This document shows positions 34,287 through 46,640 of a DNA stretch of 64,000 nucleotides, piece by piece (position 1 is the stretch's first letter; each line of letters begins with the position of its first letter). The stretch spans positions 2,480,001 to 2,544,000 of the forward strand of contig JANFAH010000001.1 in NCBI GenBank assembly GCA_024663395.1, written 5' to 3'. The notes below the pieces were generated by a model. The model made no database searches, was not told the DNA's origin, and was given only the letters and a program-made list of their open reading frames with translations. Origin of the DNA: Pisolithus tinctorius (taxonomy: Eukaryota > Basidiomycota > Agaricomycetes > Boletales > Pisolithaceae). The translations under genes and the position numbers were made by a program.

Positions 34287-37200
34287 CTCCGCGGAGTTCT
34301 ATAGAAACGAGCGACTAGAACTTGAAGGAATGTGGATGTGAGAAAGAGGAAGAAAAGAGGATAATGGAGACCTACCTTGGTTCCATGGCATCTTTATAGG
34401 CGCCAGGTAGTATAGGACATAAGGAATGTGCCGGCTGAGGTGGTGTCGGTTAGCATCGCATAGTCTCGCTAACTTGGATGAGCACGGCGATGACGCTTGC
34501 GTTTACGTCCCTGTACTTAAGTATGCCTTCGAGTGGCAACCAAAGGTGATTTACCTCAACTTCGGTTGAACTAATAATAGTACCGTTGCTCTTCGTATCT
34601 TGCCCTGTTAATGCTTCTAGGAAACTGAGAGCAACAACCAGACTGGCTGGATACCTACTAATTGACAAAGCGCGTTTGCGGAGAACAGCAGCTCATGACA
34701 CATACGAACGCTGGTCATGACAACACTCCAGTTTAATCCCAACATGACGCGAAGAATTGGGGGCTATTTTTTCGTACTTTTCACAAGTTTCACACTTCAC
34801 TGCTCCACCATTAAACGGCTGAGAGGTGATAAGTCACAAGTATGGAAACCTCTTACTAAACATGAGTTTTAGATCTTGCTGTGACCGATTCCTATCCATG
34901 GACGAGAGCCTTGACACCACCGCGACTACATACGGGTCTTCTCAGAGGGCCCTCATCGACACCCATGTTCTGCGGGAACACTTATCCAAGCGTCGTCACC
35001 GGGTTGCAGGGGCGCACACCTTTCATCGGTTGCTCTGAAACATACACCATAGACGTGTCGCTTTCGCTGACGTTCAATCTACCAGTGTTATGTAGTCCGA
35101 TTCAGATAAGGCTCAAATGAAGTACCCACCAATGGTTATCGCGTCAGTGTTATCCTCGAGTATGTGTGGCTGTAAATCAATACCTATACCGCTCAGTTAC
35201 TGTGTTTACAGGGTTACGGTGTGTATGGACCTCAAGAGAGGCTGCGATCAAGGCCCGCTCGCCCAGCGTCATGCCAGGCAAAATCCGAATTTCGTTGTGA
35301 CAATAGTAGAACGACTTGGGCTTGACATTGATCGACATTGATGCGATACCTGGTCCAACCGTGTCAGTTGCTGGTAGAAGCATATTTTTTGGGGGAACGT
35401 GAACACGGCGTATGAATATTCACTGATCCGATAATGCCCACAAGATTTCAGAAGGAGGCAACATTGTGTTCACGCTGAGAAGCGTGCTCCGCACGAAATC
35501 TATCGAGGTGGCCTAGCCAAAATCAGTTACCACTGGTCGAGGGTGGCGTTGTCACTAGGGGGACGCTGGGAATAATGTCATATGTCTGCTTTCCGATGGT
35601 AAGTGACGGCTCGCATGACGAAGGCAGCGAACAAGTTGCAGTGTCAAGTGCACCAGCCGCAACCTGGTAATCCCGATAAGCGTCATCCTTACGATATGGG
35701 TGGCATCATTAAAGGGTATATGGACGCGTACCGTTAGCTACACTTGAAGGTGTCCACGATAGCAGCCGCACGCGCATGGATATGCTGTCCACTTGAAGAC
35801 ACCGATCCAACACAGCGTTGCTAGAAGTCAAGTCAGAGCGAGGTGCAAAATGCATCCCCGAAATAGGCCGGTTGGCTTGCTCCAGGCTGAGGATATAGGG
35901 ACACCATCAAGTGTTCCGTCTGCGCGCTGGGTAACCAGTATCATTGAATTGCCAAGCGGGTGCTAAAGACTGACGGATGACACAGTTGAGTTGCTTGGCT
36001 CCTGTTATGGCTCTACTCCTGGCAGACAGCTGTGCAGAGATAACCGAACTTCGGCCAAAGACGAACTTGCTCACCTCACAAAGCGCTTCCGTAAGCTGGC
36101 TAGTACCTATGCGTCATGCAAGTCCGAACTATAAGATATTCAGACGACATGTGGATTTAGTGGGTACAGGCGTCTGGACCAAGAGCAATATCCTGCATGG
36201 TAACCCATATTCAGAGGGGGTCGGCGAATCGAATTTATAGCGCCACTCGGTTTGTAAAGATCGTCAGAACCAGTGGTAACAATTTGCAAGCAGTCCTCAT
36301 GGTGGTGGCCCCCAGACGGGATTCCGAAGCATGTGAAGTCCTTAAAGCTGTTCCAGATTTCTCGTTTTCAGCCGCTTCTCCTGGTGGGCAGGCCTGCTCG
36401 CCCAGGTTTGCGACCGCTGATATGCTCGATCAGGTCATCAGGTATGTGCTTGTCGGCCAAAGCAATTTTACTGGTCGATAGCCAAAGATTCCAACGTGTC
36501 TTCCAAGCCTGCGATGGTACCAAGCTTTGCTGGGTCTGCACGGATGGAGAGGTAGGGCCAAGAAAAGAATCCTACCACCGACGAAGTTGTGCCACGATGT
36601 CGGCATTGTTGGTGGGCTGAAAGACGTAAGCAGCACGGAGCTGCATGAAGGCCGCTCTATGGTTCTGAAACACTCACGAAAGCGTAGGAGTCCCAGAAGT
36701 GTAAACCATGTTTGCAACGTTCCTGACGGCGCCGCTACATGGTACGGAAATGGGATATCGGCAAATTCAAGCCACTAAGTTTCCTCATGAAAATGAGGGC
36801 ATCTCTCCGTTTCCAGCGAAAAGATGTATAGTAAGTACGGGCGGTGCACGAACTGACATCATCATATAACGTCGCATCCTATCAAACTCAATCGGAACGG
36901 TCGGGCGGTCTGCTGTGGCAGGGCGGAAGAAAAGAGCTAGTGTCAAGTCCCAGAAATGCGAAGGTCGGAGAGCTGAGAATTTGGAGATGCACACGTCACG
37001 TCAACAGCCCCAATATTGTACACTGTGGAACGATGACTGACAATGGAGTGACTTGATTGTAGTCTTGGAATTCGTGATACTTGGGAGTTTGGAGGCATGC
37101 AGCTGACCATAGAATGGTTGAGAGGAATCTTAGCGGTCCTCCAACCTAATTCCTGTAGTAAAAGAACAGTTGAGACTGAAATTTTAGGGTGTGCAGTTGA

Positions 37201-37540
37201 AGGATGGTTCGCCGTTGCGAGCCACCGATATGTCCTGTAAAACATGGAATGTTTCCCGTCGAACGCGGGTATAAGCCTGAAGTTTGAAGGTAGTCGAAAC
37301 AAAGCCAAGGAGTGCCTTCACTTTCCATTGACTACTTGTTAGGTCCCGCATAATATTGAATGACAGTAGCGGTTGCGTCGGGACCGGGCAGGGCCGTTCC
37401 GCAGGTGGCTGTGCTGTCTCCTGTACTCCACTCCGTCTCTCCCCGTGCGGTCGGCCGAACGGCAACTCCTACAAGGATACAAGGGCAAAGGCGGCAGCCC
37501 GTCTTTTTTCATTTTTCAAGTCTACTACTCCTACTCCGCC
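34287..37540. other. 3.2-kb stretch without recognisable gene
   Basis: The left 100 bp is the promoter side of the PriA-like gene; a TTTATAGGCGCCAGG sequence near 34390 could include a TATA-like element. The remainder has only short frames (for example 35977-36240, 36430-36717 and 36943-37308) lacking recognisable motifs. The final 150 bp, C/T-rich, is the Rcf2 leader. No repeats obvious by eye. Confidence 0.4.
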
Positions 37541-38481
37541 ATGAAGATCATCACCGAGGAACAGCTTGCGGGTCACAACGATGCCACTTATCGAGGTGCA
37601 ACCGAAGGCCTCTTGGGCAGTGCTGCCTTCGTTATACCCGCCTCCTTCATCCTCAACCGTAGATGGGCTTATTACAGGTCTCTTCCTCTGCCACTCAAAG
37701 TCATGGGTGTGGTCATGGTAGTAGCACCTTGTGTAACCATCCAAGCAGAACGACGGGGTTTGGAGTTTGATAGAGAGAATAACTGGTTTGTTTGCCCGTT
37801 TCGCGTCAGCTTTTCGAGGTGGTATGAATGTGTCTCCAGGACCGGCGCCGGGCGCATGGAACTAGACCGTGTCGCTGCTGAAAAAGAAGCCCGATGGAGT
37901 GCTTTGTCGGTGAAGCAGAAAGTCGCTGACTGGGCCTCTCGCAATCAGTATGGAATAATCTTTGGAAGTTGGGCACTTTCTATGGCCGTCGCAGGTGCCA
38001 TCGTTGCAAGGGACAAGTACTTGCATTTCTTTCCATGTGTTGTTTACTGCTGAACAGTCATCTGCCCTGCACTCTGCAGATATCAGAGCGTGCCGCAAAA
38101 GGTTGGTCTCGTTTCTCTGTTGTTCTGGTTGTGAAACTGGACTTTGCTGTCAACAGGTCGTCCAAGCGCGTGTGTGGGCTCAAGGACTCACGGTCGGTGT
38201 ATTGCTGGTTGCTGGTGCTTTGACGCACAGTCAACGACAACAGGCTTTGGAAGCCCGTAAGGTACGTTCTCTGCAATCTCTATATGGGTTGAATACTCAA
38301 ATTCCCTCCCAAGGCCCCTGTGGATCACTCCTGGCAGACATTAGTTCGTGGCTCATGGCCTGTCCTTGCTTCAGTTCACTGACGGGACTCTTAGCTTGAG
38401 GAGCAAGAAAAAGAGCGTCAGCAACGAAAGGAAGCGCAGTTCGATGTGATGCCACCTGTCACCGGGACCGCATCTTCATAG
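37541..38481 (+). CDS. RCF2: Respiratory supercomplex factor 2 (HIG1 domain)
   Basis: Mitochondrial inner-membrane protein that associates with the complex III-IV supercomplex. Inferred exons 37541-37785, 37840-38016, 38080-38101 (22 nt), 38157-38261 and 38395-38481 sum to 636 nt and give 211 aa. The N-terminal part is MKIITEEQLAGHNDATYRGA with two hydrophobic segments (GLLGSAAFVIPASFIL and VMGVVMVVAPCVTI). The C-terminal HIG1 domain has YGIIFGSWALSMAVAGAIVARDK, the QK-VVQARVWAQG motif and GLTVGVLLVAGAL, then a charged coil EEQEKERQQRKEAQ. The open frame extends upstream of 37541, but MKIITEEQ is the family start. The microexon supplies YQSVPQK in the conserved loop. Confidence 0.9.
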
Positions 38482-40115
38482 ACACACCATGATGACGATG
38501 ATCCGATTACTTCTTACCCGAACGATCCCTACTCACTTAATCTATGCCTTAGCTTCGTTTTTGGAATTACCATAATTCTGGAAATATTAAATATTGGAAT
38601 ACCTCCTAACAACTTCGCTGCAGGTGATGTTATTATCCTTCATCTGGGGTGCAGTGTTTACCCCTGTCGTAATCATCCTGTGACCTTTGCTGATGGCAAA
38701 ACTTTCCAGTCCGGTGGAAGGTGAGCTAATGCAGTATCGCCATTGCATTGTACTTATTCGTAGGCTTCAGCCCCAGCTCGAGCGAAAGTCGTTCTCTTGT
38801 TTGATCGATTTGAAGTCCACGGCTGTCCATCTTGACGCATGTGTCTCTGTCAGCTGCATCTAAATACGGAAGCTGGCATGCAGGAGTGTAGCTATAGGGC
38901 GCACGGATCGTTAGGTCCGTCTTCCGTAATACCCAGGAAAGTTCGTTGCATTGTTTCTGCCGATGCGAGATAAGAACGGACTGGTATCAGATTGGCATCA
39001 AATAGGAGACGAAAAGCCCTCCGAGTTAAGCTAGTCTGACGGTGAAACGCGGTATGTGTATGGATTTATTTACCAGTACTCTCTTGGATTCTCGTGCCAT
39101 GGACGCCGCTACCTCGGAGCTAATATCTTGCTTCTTACGGACCTAGTGGGAAACTAACCGTAACCTGCACAGATCAAAGAGTAAAGAAGTGTATGGTTTT
39201 CACCAATGTTGGATAAGGCAACAGCTGGCACTGGAAATTCGCGGGACAGCCATCCCTCAATTCTTATTAGGAAACGTGCTATGGGGGAACGTTATTTCCA
39301 TCGCCAGGCGTTACCACACCATGGACTTGATTAATAGGGATGGAAGTTTCGGCCCATACGTCGCCCCCTCAAAATTTGGTCACGTAGATCTGAATTCCAG
39401 TGGCAAACTAGCCCTATTTTGGCTTTAGATATCCCGCGAACCCGAGCCAGCGCTTGCTGTCTCAATCAAGGATACCTGGATAAGTCTCGAATCACGTCTA
39501 ACTTTATTCGTCCGCTCACATGTCGGTTAATAGATGTCTGGGATACCCGGCACCCCCAGTACGGTTAATTGGTGAAAACCGCCTATGCCCGATTATCTAG
39601 TGAATGAACGTGTTCACAACCGCAGAAAGTTAGGTCCATCGACGCTTGCAATTGGGTCATGCGATTGCATAAGTAACTGCTAGCCACGTTTGATCCACAT
39701 GTTGCTGCGCCGAATATCATTGGAATATTGCGCTTGAAAATTGGGGAGATACAGGTTAAAATTCCATATTAGTGCTACCACTGTCGTGGTACTCATGCGG
39801 ACAGCCTTCCCGAACACCGTCTCCCCGAGTCCAATCACGGATATACGCAATCGATAGCCGGATTATGACTTCCGTAAAGGCCAGAATACGAAGCCACAGA
39901 ACGAACCACGGGAGGCGAGTTGTCAAAAACAGTCAAGATTGGCGATGGCCCACGCAATTTACCTTACTCGGGTCCGCGGAACACCTTCGCACCAACGATG
40001 AGGTGTTGGAGTAATACTTCCGCAAACCATGGGACGGAATCGAGCAATTCGAAGCCAAGTCACCAAAACCATAGTGAATGTGATAACAGTAAAGATACAA
40101 GGAGTCTTGTTACTA
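38482..40115. other. Gene-free 1.6 kb between Rcf2 and D-lactate dehydrogenase (convergent)
   Basis: Only frames under 95 codons, none similar to a known family. It contains both 3' flanks. No RNA gene or repeat recognised. Confidence 0.45.
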
Positions 40116-42570
40116 CTACATGGACGATACAACAGTTGGAGAGGATGGGCTGGCCAAAACAGGTTCAGGATACAGCTGGGTACCACAATATTGTATGAAT
40201 AACGGTGTGCTTGAGGGCAGGCGTGATACTGTCAACTTACCTTACCAGGGTTAAACAAGTTGTGTGGATCAATGGTCTGCTTAATCATTCTCATGAGACT
40301 GACAGTCCCTTGTCCCAATTCTGACAAGAGATATTCGCGCTTCCCCGTGCCGACTCCATGCTCACCGGTGCCTTCGAAACGTTTTTAGGTAAGTTGAACC
40401 AGTAGAAGAAATGATAACAAAAGGAGAATCGGGAAGACTTTTGACATACATGTGCCTTCTAATTCGATGGCCTTGCGGTTTATTCGGCTCACAGCTTCAC
40501 GAACAAGTACAAGTTCGGCCTCATCCCTGTACAACACCAGAGCATGGAAATTGCCTGGTATTCTACTTAGCCTACCGAAGCATTGTGTGGAAAAAAGCTC
40601 ACCATCTCCGACATGTCCGGCGATAGGGGCAACAAGGCCTAACTCCTCGAAGTCCTTCTTGGCGGCATGGATGAGGTCGGGCAGCCTGGACACAGGGACA
40701 CTATTTCGGGTTGCCGGTTAGACCGATCGGCGCTTCAAACATATATGCAGCGTACCAGACGTCAGTTATCCACCCTTTACATCCGGGCAGATACGCAAGT
40801 CCGGCGAACAGCGCATTCCGGCGGTCTTGCCAGATCAATTCCCCTTCCTCCTCATTTTCAGCTAGCCGGTAATCTGATGCTTCGTGTTGAGCCATGACCT
40901 TCGCCGTGAGGTTGGAGTTGTTGCGAATAACGTCTTCCGCCCCCTGGAACTTAAAGAACAGAGTAACTTTCTCTGGCCATACCTTATCGGACGTTCCGAA
41001 CGCGTTCAGTGTTTTGATACCCAGTTCATCGATGATCTCCACACATTCTAGAAGTGAAGTGTAATTTCACACACAGATGATGCGAAAGGGAAAAGGCTCA
41101 CGCATAGCCACCCCTTGGTTGAGGATATCACATACAGCATTCGTGGCGCGCCAGACATCGGGGAATTGTACAACAGCAACTCGGGTAGGTAATAGAGGAG
41201 CCAGCCGTAAAGTCGCTGTTCCCCAGTGCCGTAAGGACAAAATCTTCGAATATTTTTTCGCTTTGCTCACCCTCCGTAACAATGCCGAGCGTGCCCTCTG
41301 CTCCGATGAACAATTTCGTCAGATCGAAACCTGCCGAGGACTTTCTAGCTCGCTGCCGTGTTTTTATGACCTCTCCGGAAGGCAACACAACGGTCTGGTT
41401 GTTGAAAGTCTAAGCGGAGTTGCAGGTGACATAGAACTACGTACAGCGTTCAAAATCCATTCGCCCCTTGCAGTTCCATACTTGACTGCGTTTGCTAAAC
41501 AAAAGGTAACTATTATAATGGAAAGAATATGGTATCGATACTCACTTCCGGAGCACCCAGTAGATATCATGCCACCTATCGTGGCATCTCTACCTGGGTC
41601 AAGCTAAGCGCATTCAGTAATCCAGTGTAGTTGGTAGAGTTATCTATGCGCACTGGAAAGAAGAGCGGAATTCCTGCAAAGGATATCAGTATCTATACGA
41701 AATAGGCATCGAGGTTAATGCAATACCTTTTTCCCGTAGCGTTTCGTTAAGATCGTTCCACGTGACGCCAGCTTGACAAACGACGTCGGCATCCGATTCT
41801 GCAGAATGGGTCAGAAGAGGGTAGTCACCAAAAACCTGGTCTATCCCTTACCGTTAATGGCAAGAATCTTGTCCATCCCAGACAGATCTACGCAAATGGA
41901 ACCAGAACAAGGCTTGTGGGCGGTTCATTACCACCTCAGAAAGTACATTGTAGCTTTGGGTTCTTACCGCAGACAAGTTTCCCTCCAAACTGGTCCCGCC
42001 CGAGTACGGAACGATGGGTACTAAATGCTTCCGTGATATATTCACCACCTTTACTACGTCTTCGGTACTCTGGACATGTACAACGACTGTATGGGGCAAT
42101 CCTAAATGTAATGAAGGTAAGTTCACCCGAAAACAGCTGGCTCAGACACAAGTACCAGGAGTTTGGCTATAGGACGATTGCGCATATGCATACAACTCCT
42201 GTGGGTCCGTCGACACAATACTCCGCTCATGGAATTCTTGCAACAGGGCTCCAATGGCCCCTGGGAAATCAGGGCTGTTTGATGTGGTATTTGACTTCGC
42301 GGGTATGTCAATTAAGGGTGGTGTTCTCGACTTGTCACGAGTAGCATGGAGGATCCCTGCTAGTGCAACGGAAAACGATATTCCACCAGCTAGCAAGGCA
42401 TACCGGAAACCAGACTGCGTGGTTTGCAGGTAGCTCGAATGGAGGGTGTTCGTGATCGGTTTGGGTTGAAGATTCGTAAGAGTAGACGAGGGTCTTAGGT
42501 TTCTCTGTGAAAATCGTTTCAGTACATTCGTGAAGATCTGATGAAAAGGTCGTGACGTCGTGAAGGGCAT
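40116..42570 (-). CDS. DLD1: Mitochondrial D-lactate dehydrogenase (cytochrome), FAD-linked
   Basis: Oxidises D-lactate to pyruvate and passes electrons to cytochrome c. Fourteen inferred exons: 42570-42156, 42101-41968, 41912-41852, 41798-41727, 41673-41654 (20 nt), 41603-41546, 41494-41445, 41394-41271, 41215-41102, 41047-40756, 40700-40603, 40554-40450, 40371-40241 and 40175-40116. They sum to 1,734 nt and give 577 aa. A basic presequence ([20 protein letters not shown]) is followed by a transmembrane stretch [18 protein letters not shown]. The PCMH-type FAD domain has [35 protein letters not shown] and [20 protein letters not shown]. The FAD-oxidase C-terminal domain has [14 protein letters not shown] and [17 protein letters not shown], ending [13 protein letters not shown]. 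All junctions keep the frame, so the gene is intact. Confidence 0.94.
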
Positions 42571-43256
42571 GGCAGTGATCAGACCTAGGGGACGGACGGT
42601 CGAGATGCCGCCCTGGGGAAATTTTTCAATCTGTGTCTTATACCCCAGCTCGTTTTATTCGGGCGGCAGTGGCACTCGCAGGGAAAGATCAAACATGAGG
42701 CATGACATAGCATACGCGCTTCGAATTGATAATCGGCGGTACCTCTATATTCTGGGGCGAAACACGCGGTTGAGAAGTTTAGCCCAAGATGGTCCTTGTA
42801 TATAATCCGACTTGTTCCCGTTCAAGACGGTGTGTTACACCAGGCTGGGAAGCAGAGTCCCGTGGCCGCTTGCGGAGATTGAAGACCGCATCCGCGAGAA
42901 TACCGAAGTCTGCCAACCGGCAGAGCAGTAAGTACCAACTTGAACAAATCCGCCACATTATTAGTGGAGAGGAGTGGTTCCGTGCCGCTCATGAGAGGAA
43001 ATGAGGCTCTAATACACACAGCCGAGCAAGCACAGTGTCTTACCAAACGGATATGGCAAGGTCAGGCCCGTGGGAGCGACACCTTATCCTTGCTGCATCA
43101 AGCGTGATATGATACATGCTGGACCATAACCGTGAATGTGGTACGGTGATATCCGGTACAACTCCTACAGGCACTTGATCCCATCCTTCAGAGACTAGCC
43201 TGTGCAGCTACCCTTTCTGCAAGGTTCCCTCCGGCTTCCCGAGTAGGTTTGTGTGA
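42571..43256. other. Intergenic, D-lactate dehydrogenase promoter side
   Basis: About 0.7 kb between two minus-strand genes. Open frames at 42560-42805 and 42789-43004 show no similarity. No repeat or RNA gene seen. Confidence 0.45.
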
Positions 43257-45415
43257 TTAAGCCTCTTGCACGGTAGAGTCGATGGGTAGGCCCCATCCAC
43301 CTCCTCCAGGTGTTTCAATCAGAAGTCGGTCCCCTTTGCCCATGAACACCGTAGCCTTGCCCCCAATATTAATGAATCGATGCTGTTTGCTCTCCAGGCA
43401 GTCGTCAATGAGGTCTCCGTCTTCCCTTCGTCTTCGCTTGATCCAGGTGTTACGACCCTTCATTGCTGGTTCTCCCCCTTCCATGCCATATGGTGCCCGA
43501 GTCCGCCTCTGAAGGTCATGTTTACGCAAATGCTAGGCGTAGTGGCGCAAAAACGCACCTCACTCAAGATTGATACTTGCAACCCATGCGTGAACTCAAT
43601 TTCTCGGATGACACCATCCCCACCGTGCCACTTCCCTTTGCCTCCTGAATCCGGCCTTAAGCCGAAGCGGTGAAGAAGTACAGGGTATCGTCGCTCAAGT
43701 ATTTCAACATCGCCAATTCGAGTGTTCGTAATGTGGGTATGCACTCCTGAGGTACCGTGCCAGTCAGGCCCGGCACCCGAGCCACCGGCTATGGTCTAGA
43801 AATACTATTAGTGAGTGTATTCATGAAGCGTGGCTGCCGCAGTCTAACTTCGTAGTAGCCCCACCCTGCCACAGCCACTCCATCTTTGTCCTTACCGCCA
43901 GTGCCGAACGTGAGATTGCTACGTATCAAAATAAGGCAGCGGGTCCGAGGAATGGAAGGAGCACAAACTTTGTACAGCCTTGGCTGGCAGCGCACGCGTG
44001 AAAAGCTTTCAGGACGACATCTACGATGCGCTGCGATGTCAAAACATTGCCTCCGCAAACGGCCGCCGTCCGAGAAGGCGAAAGTAACGATCTCTCTGGA
44101 ATTCGGACTAGCGCGAGATAAGATGCCACTTTATGAAAGTTTTCGGCTAACTCACCTGTCAGAGGGACAAGACAGCCAGCATTGAGAGGAATGTCAACAT
44201 CAAGCATAGCACGCATGCAATAGATGACAGCTGAGTGCACTACCGATACAGGGGAATTCAAGTTCCCCCGGACTTCATAACCTGTACCCTCGAAGTCCAA
44301 TATAGCAGCACCCTCCTTCTCATCGATTTCGACCTTCAGTTGGATCTATAGGAATCGCGTTAGGGGCGATTTGGATTGGAAAATAGACAAGTATACCGGA
44401 GACCCATCGTCTAGATAATCCACAGCACTGAGGACGTTGGAACCTGCACGCTTTGCGACTTCACGGAGCAAATTTCTGACTGAGCTTTCAGCGTTGGCTC
44501 GGATGTGATACATGTAATCCTGTACTATCTGGAGACCGTACTCCTTTACCACTGTGTAGAACGCCGTCAAGCCACAATCATGAAAGGGAAACGAAGTCTT
44601 ACTTGCTTGGAGGAGTTGTACCCCTTTATGGTTGGCTGCAATTTGCTAGGGAGAGCATCTGTAAACCGATCAGAAGGCCATGATTACAACGTCCCACTGA
44701 CGGCTTTAAGATCGCTTTCCACCTCCTTTATATTGCGACACCCAGAGTTTCCTGGATATCGAGCTGGTCTCTCGACCATGTATTCATGAAGCCCCTCCCG
44801 ATCAAACATGCCCGCATTTACTATTTTGAAGCTGATTATTTCTGCGCCTTCTTCAAAGATATTCACCGATGTTGGAGGCATAGATCCAGGCAATATTCCA
44901 CCAATATCTGCATGATGCCCTCGAGAAGCTGTAAAGAAAATAATCTCTTTGGTCTCCGTATCAAACACAGGGGTGATTAGAGTGATATCAGGAAGGTGAC
45001 TGTGATGAACGAGTGAGCGTCATCTTCAGCGTTAACAACCCAAACTACGTACGATCCTCCTGCATGAGGAGAGTTGGTCATGAGTACGTCTCCTTCTTTC
45101 AAGTCGTTCTCGTGTAGTTTCATTTGATACTTAACGGCGCTAACAACGGGAGGCTCATCAGCTGCAGGGGTTAATCCTGGCTGTCGGTGTGGATACATAC
45201 AAGCTCATAGAACCAAGATGAATCGGGATGAATGGTGCATTCGCAACCAGATCACCATCGGGCGCGAACAGCGCACATGAAAAATCGAGCCGCTCTTTGA
45301 TGTTGGTGCTGATAGAGGTCTGCTGGAGCGACCTTCCCATTGCCTCCGCGACACTCATGAACCGATTAGCAAAGAGCGTGAGGAGGATCGGGTCTGGAGC
45401 CGCCTTTCTTGCCAT
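43257..45415 (-). CDS. Stand-alone hydantoinase B / 5-oxoprolinase C-terminal-half protein
   Basis: Ten inferred exons: 45415-45201, 45139-45053, 44999-44702, 44645-44603, 44551-44397, 44345-44156, 44095-43969, 43918-43849, 43795-43559 and 43508-43257. They sum to 1,674 nt and give 557 aa. The protein is the HyuB half of ATP-dependent 5-oxoprolinase: [118 protein letters not shown] and TPGGGGWG. Fungal 5-oxoprolinases normally carry the HyuA half, with the ATP-binding site, N-terminally on the same chain. Here the frame starts with [12 protein letters not shown] and a different, broken gene lies upstream. Without HyuA, ATP-driven ring opening would need a separate partner. Catalytic status is unknown. 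Confidence 0.88.
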
Positions 45416-45557
45416 ATTGAAGTCTCAGCTTACTGGCGGGAACAAGGCTGCACGGTCTACGGTGTGGGTGTCGAGGATAGCGTCATATTAGTAGCCTGGG
45501 GTTCGTGACGATTAGATAATTGCCAGGATACGGTAACATCCAAATGACGATCGCTGG

Positions 45558-46640
45558 CTAATACATCGCCTTCCCTCTTCGTAACTCTTTGAAAACCGCT
45601 AATATTCTCTCAATCTCCTCGACAGTGTTGTAATGAACAAGATGAGTGCGCACTGGACCACATCTAACTTTGGCTGCATGTTATCGATAAGGCTGTAGGC
45701 GTAGAAGTGACCATAGCGAACGCCAGCTTGCGAAAGAGGATCACCGACAGTGCGGATATCAAGTTCGTACTCACCCTTCCTTTCCTATCGAAGAAGCCGG
45801 CGATGTCTTTACTTTTCATCGTGTTTTGCCCAACCACACAAAACTGACCATTAGGACCCCCAACTAGAATAACACGGACCTCCCAATTGTATTGTTTCGG
45901 ATCAGTGGGGACCGATAGCAACGGCTGTAAGAGCAATTGTTCATCCGCTTCAGTTGCATCGAAGGAGGAGTCCAGATTGTTTTCAGGAGTGAGTGATAAC
46001 AGGTATGGGACGACTACTGTAGCGACGTATACCAGTTCGTAACTTCTGACCTTCAATTCTTCTGCGAGGACCCTGAGCGACACAATCAACTGAATGCTCG
46101 ACTTTCAGCGCTCTAAGTTCTTTTGCTCATTTCCGTAAAGCTGTTGCAATCTCTTCTACTGGTGTAACGGAGCCTAAAACATTTGATTAGGCAGTAACGG
46201 GACAAGGCGCGTCTTGGCAAAAGTGAGAGAGAGCAGGTTATTTGCGCTATAACCCAATGGGTATGGGCTATCTTTCGAGTTAGGTGCCGTGCGCCAATAC
46301 TTCACAACTACCCCATGCGTTCCGCTCAGTGCATCCAGGGCCCGCAGTTTGGGTCTGATTTAACCTGGTGCTCTTCGGTGATAATAAACTCGTCTCCCGG
46401 TTTAATGTCGTTGTCCAAAGCCCGCGCGATATTTTCAAAGACCAACTAGTAGAACTGGGGCCGAAGCTGACTTCGTCCACCGAACCAGCATTAATCAGCA
46501 TGACGCCAGTCTCCAATCCCTCTGCAACTCTGGGATTACTTTGCACACCAACGGAGTAGTCCGCTCCGAGTTACACATCGGTGTTTGGGAGGTAATCGAC
46601 AATCTGGTCTAGAACTTCTCCCAGCGAATACATACCCAGA
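45558..46640 (-). pseudogene. Broken class-V aminotransferase (cysteine desulfurase-like family)
   Basis: Fragments of a PLP class-V aminotransferase in the correct order on the minus strand: YSVGVQSNPRVAEG, VSFGPSST, then LVFENIARALDNDIKPGDEF and IITEEHQ in another frame, CGPWMH followed by stop, KDIAGFFDRKG, GVRYGHFYAYSLIDNM, and a C-terminal VHYNTVEEIERILAVFKEL ending at 45558. Breaks visible: TAA at 46571-46573 inside the N-terminal block, a frame change near 46450, a stop at 46326-46328 and further frame changes around 46300. The middle, which should carry the PLP lysine, is not recognisable. It lies directly upstream of the HyuB-like gene on the same strand. Family assignment is from motif order and is fairly safe; exact specificity is not determinable. 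Confidence 0.72.
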
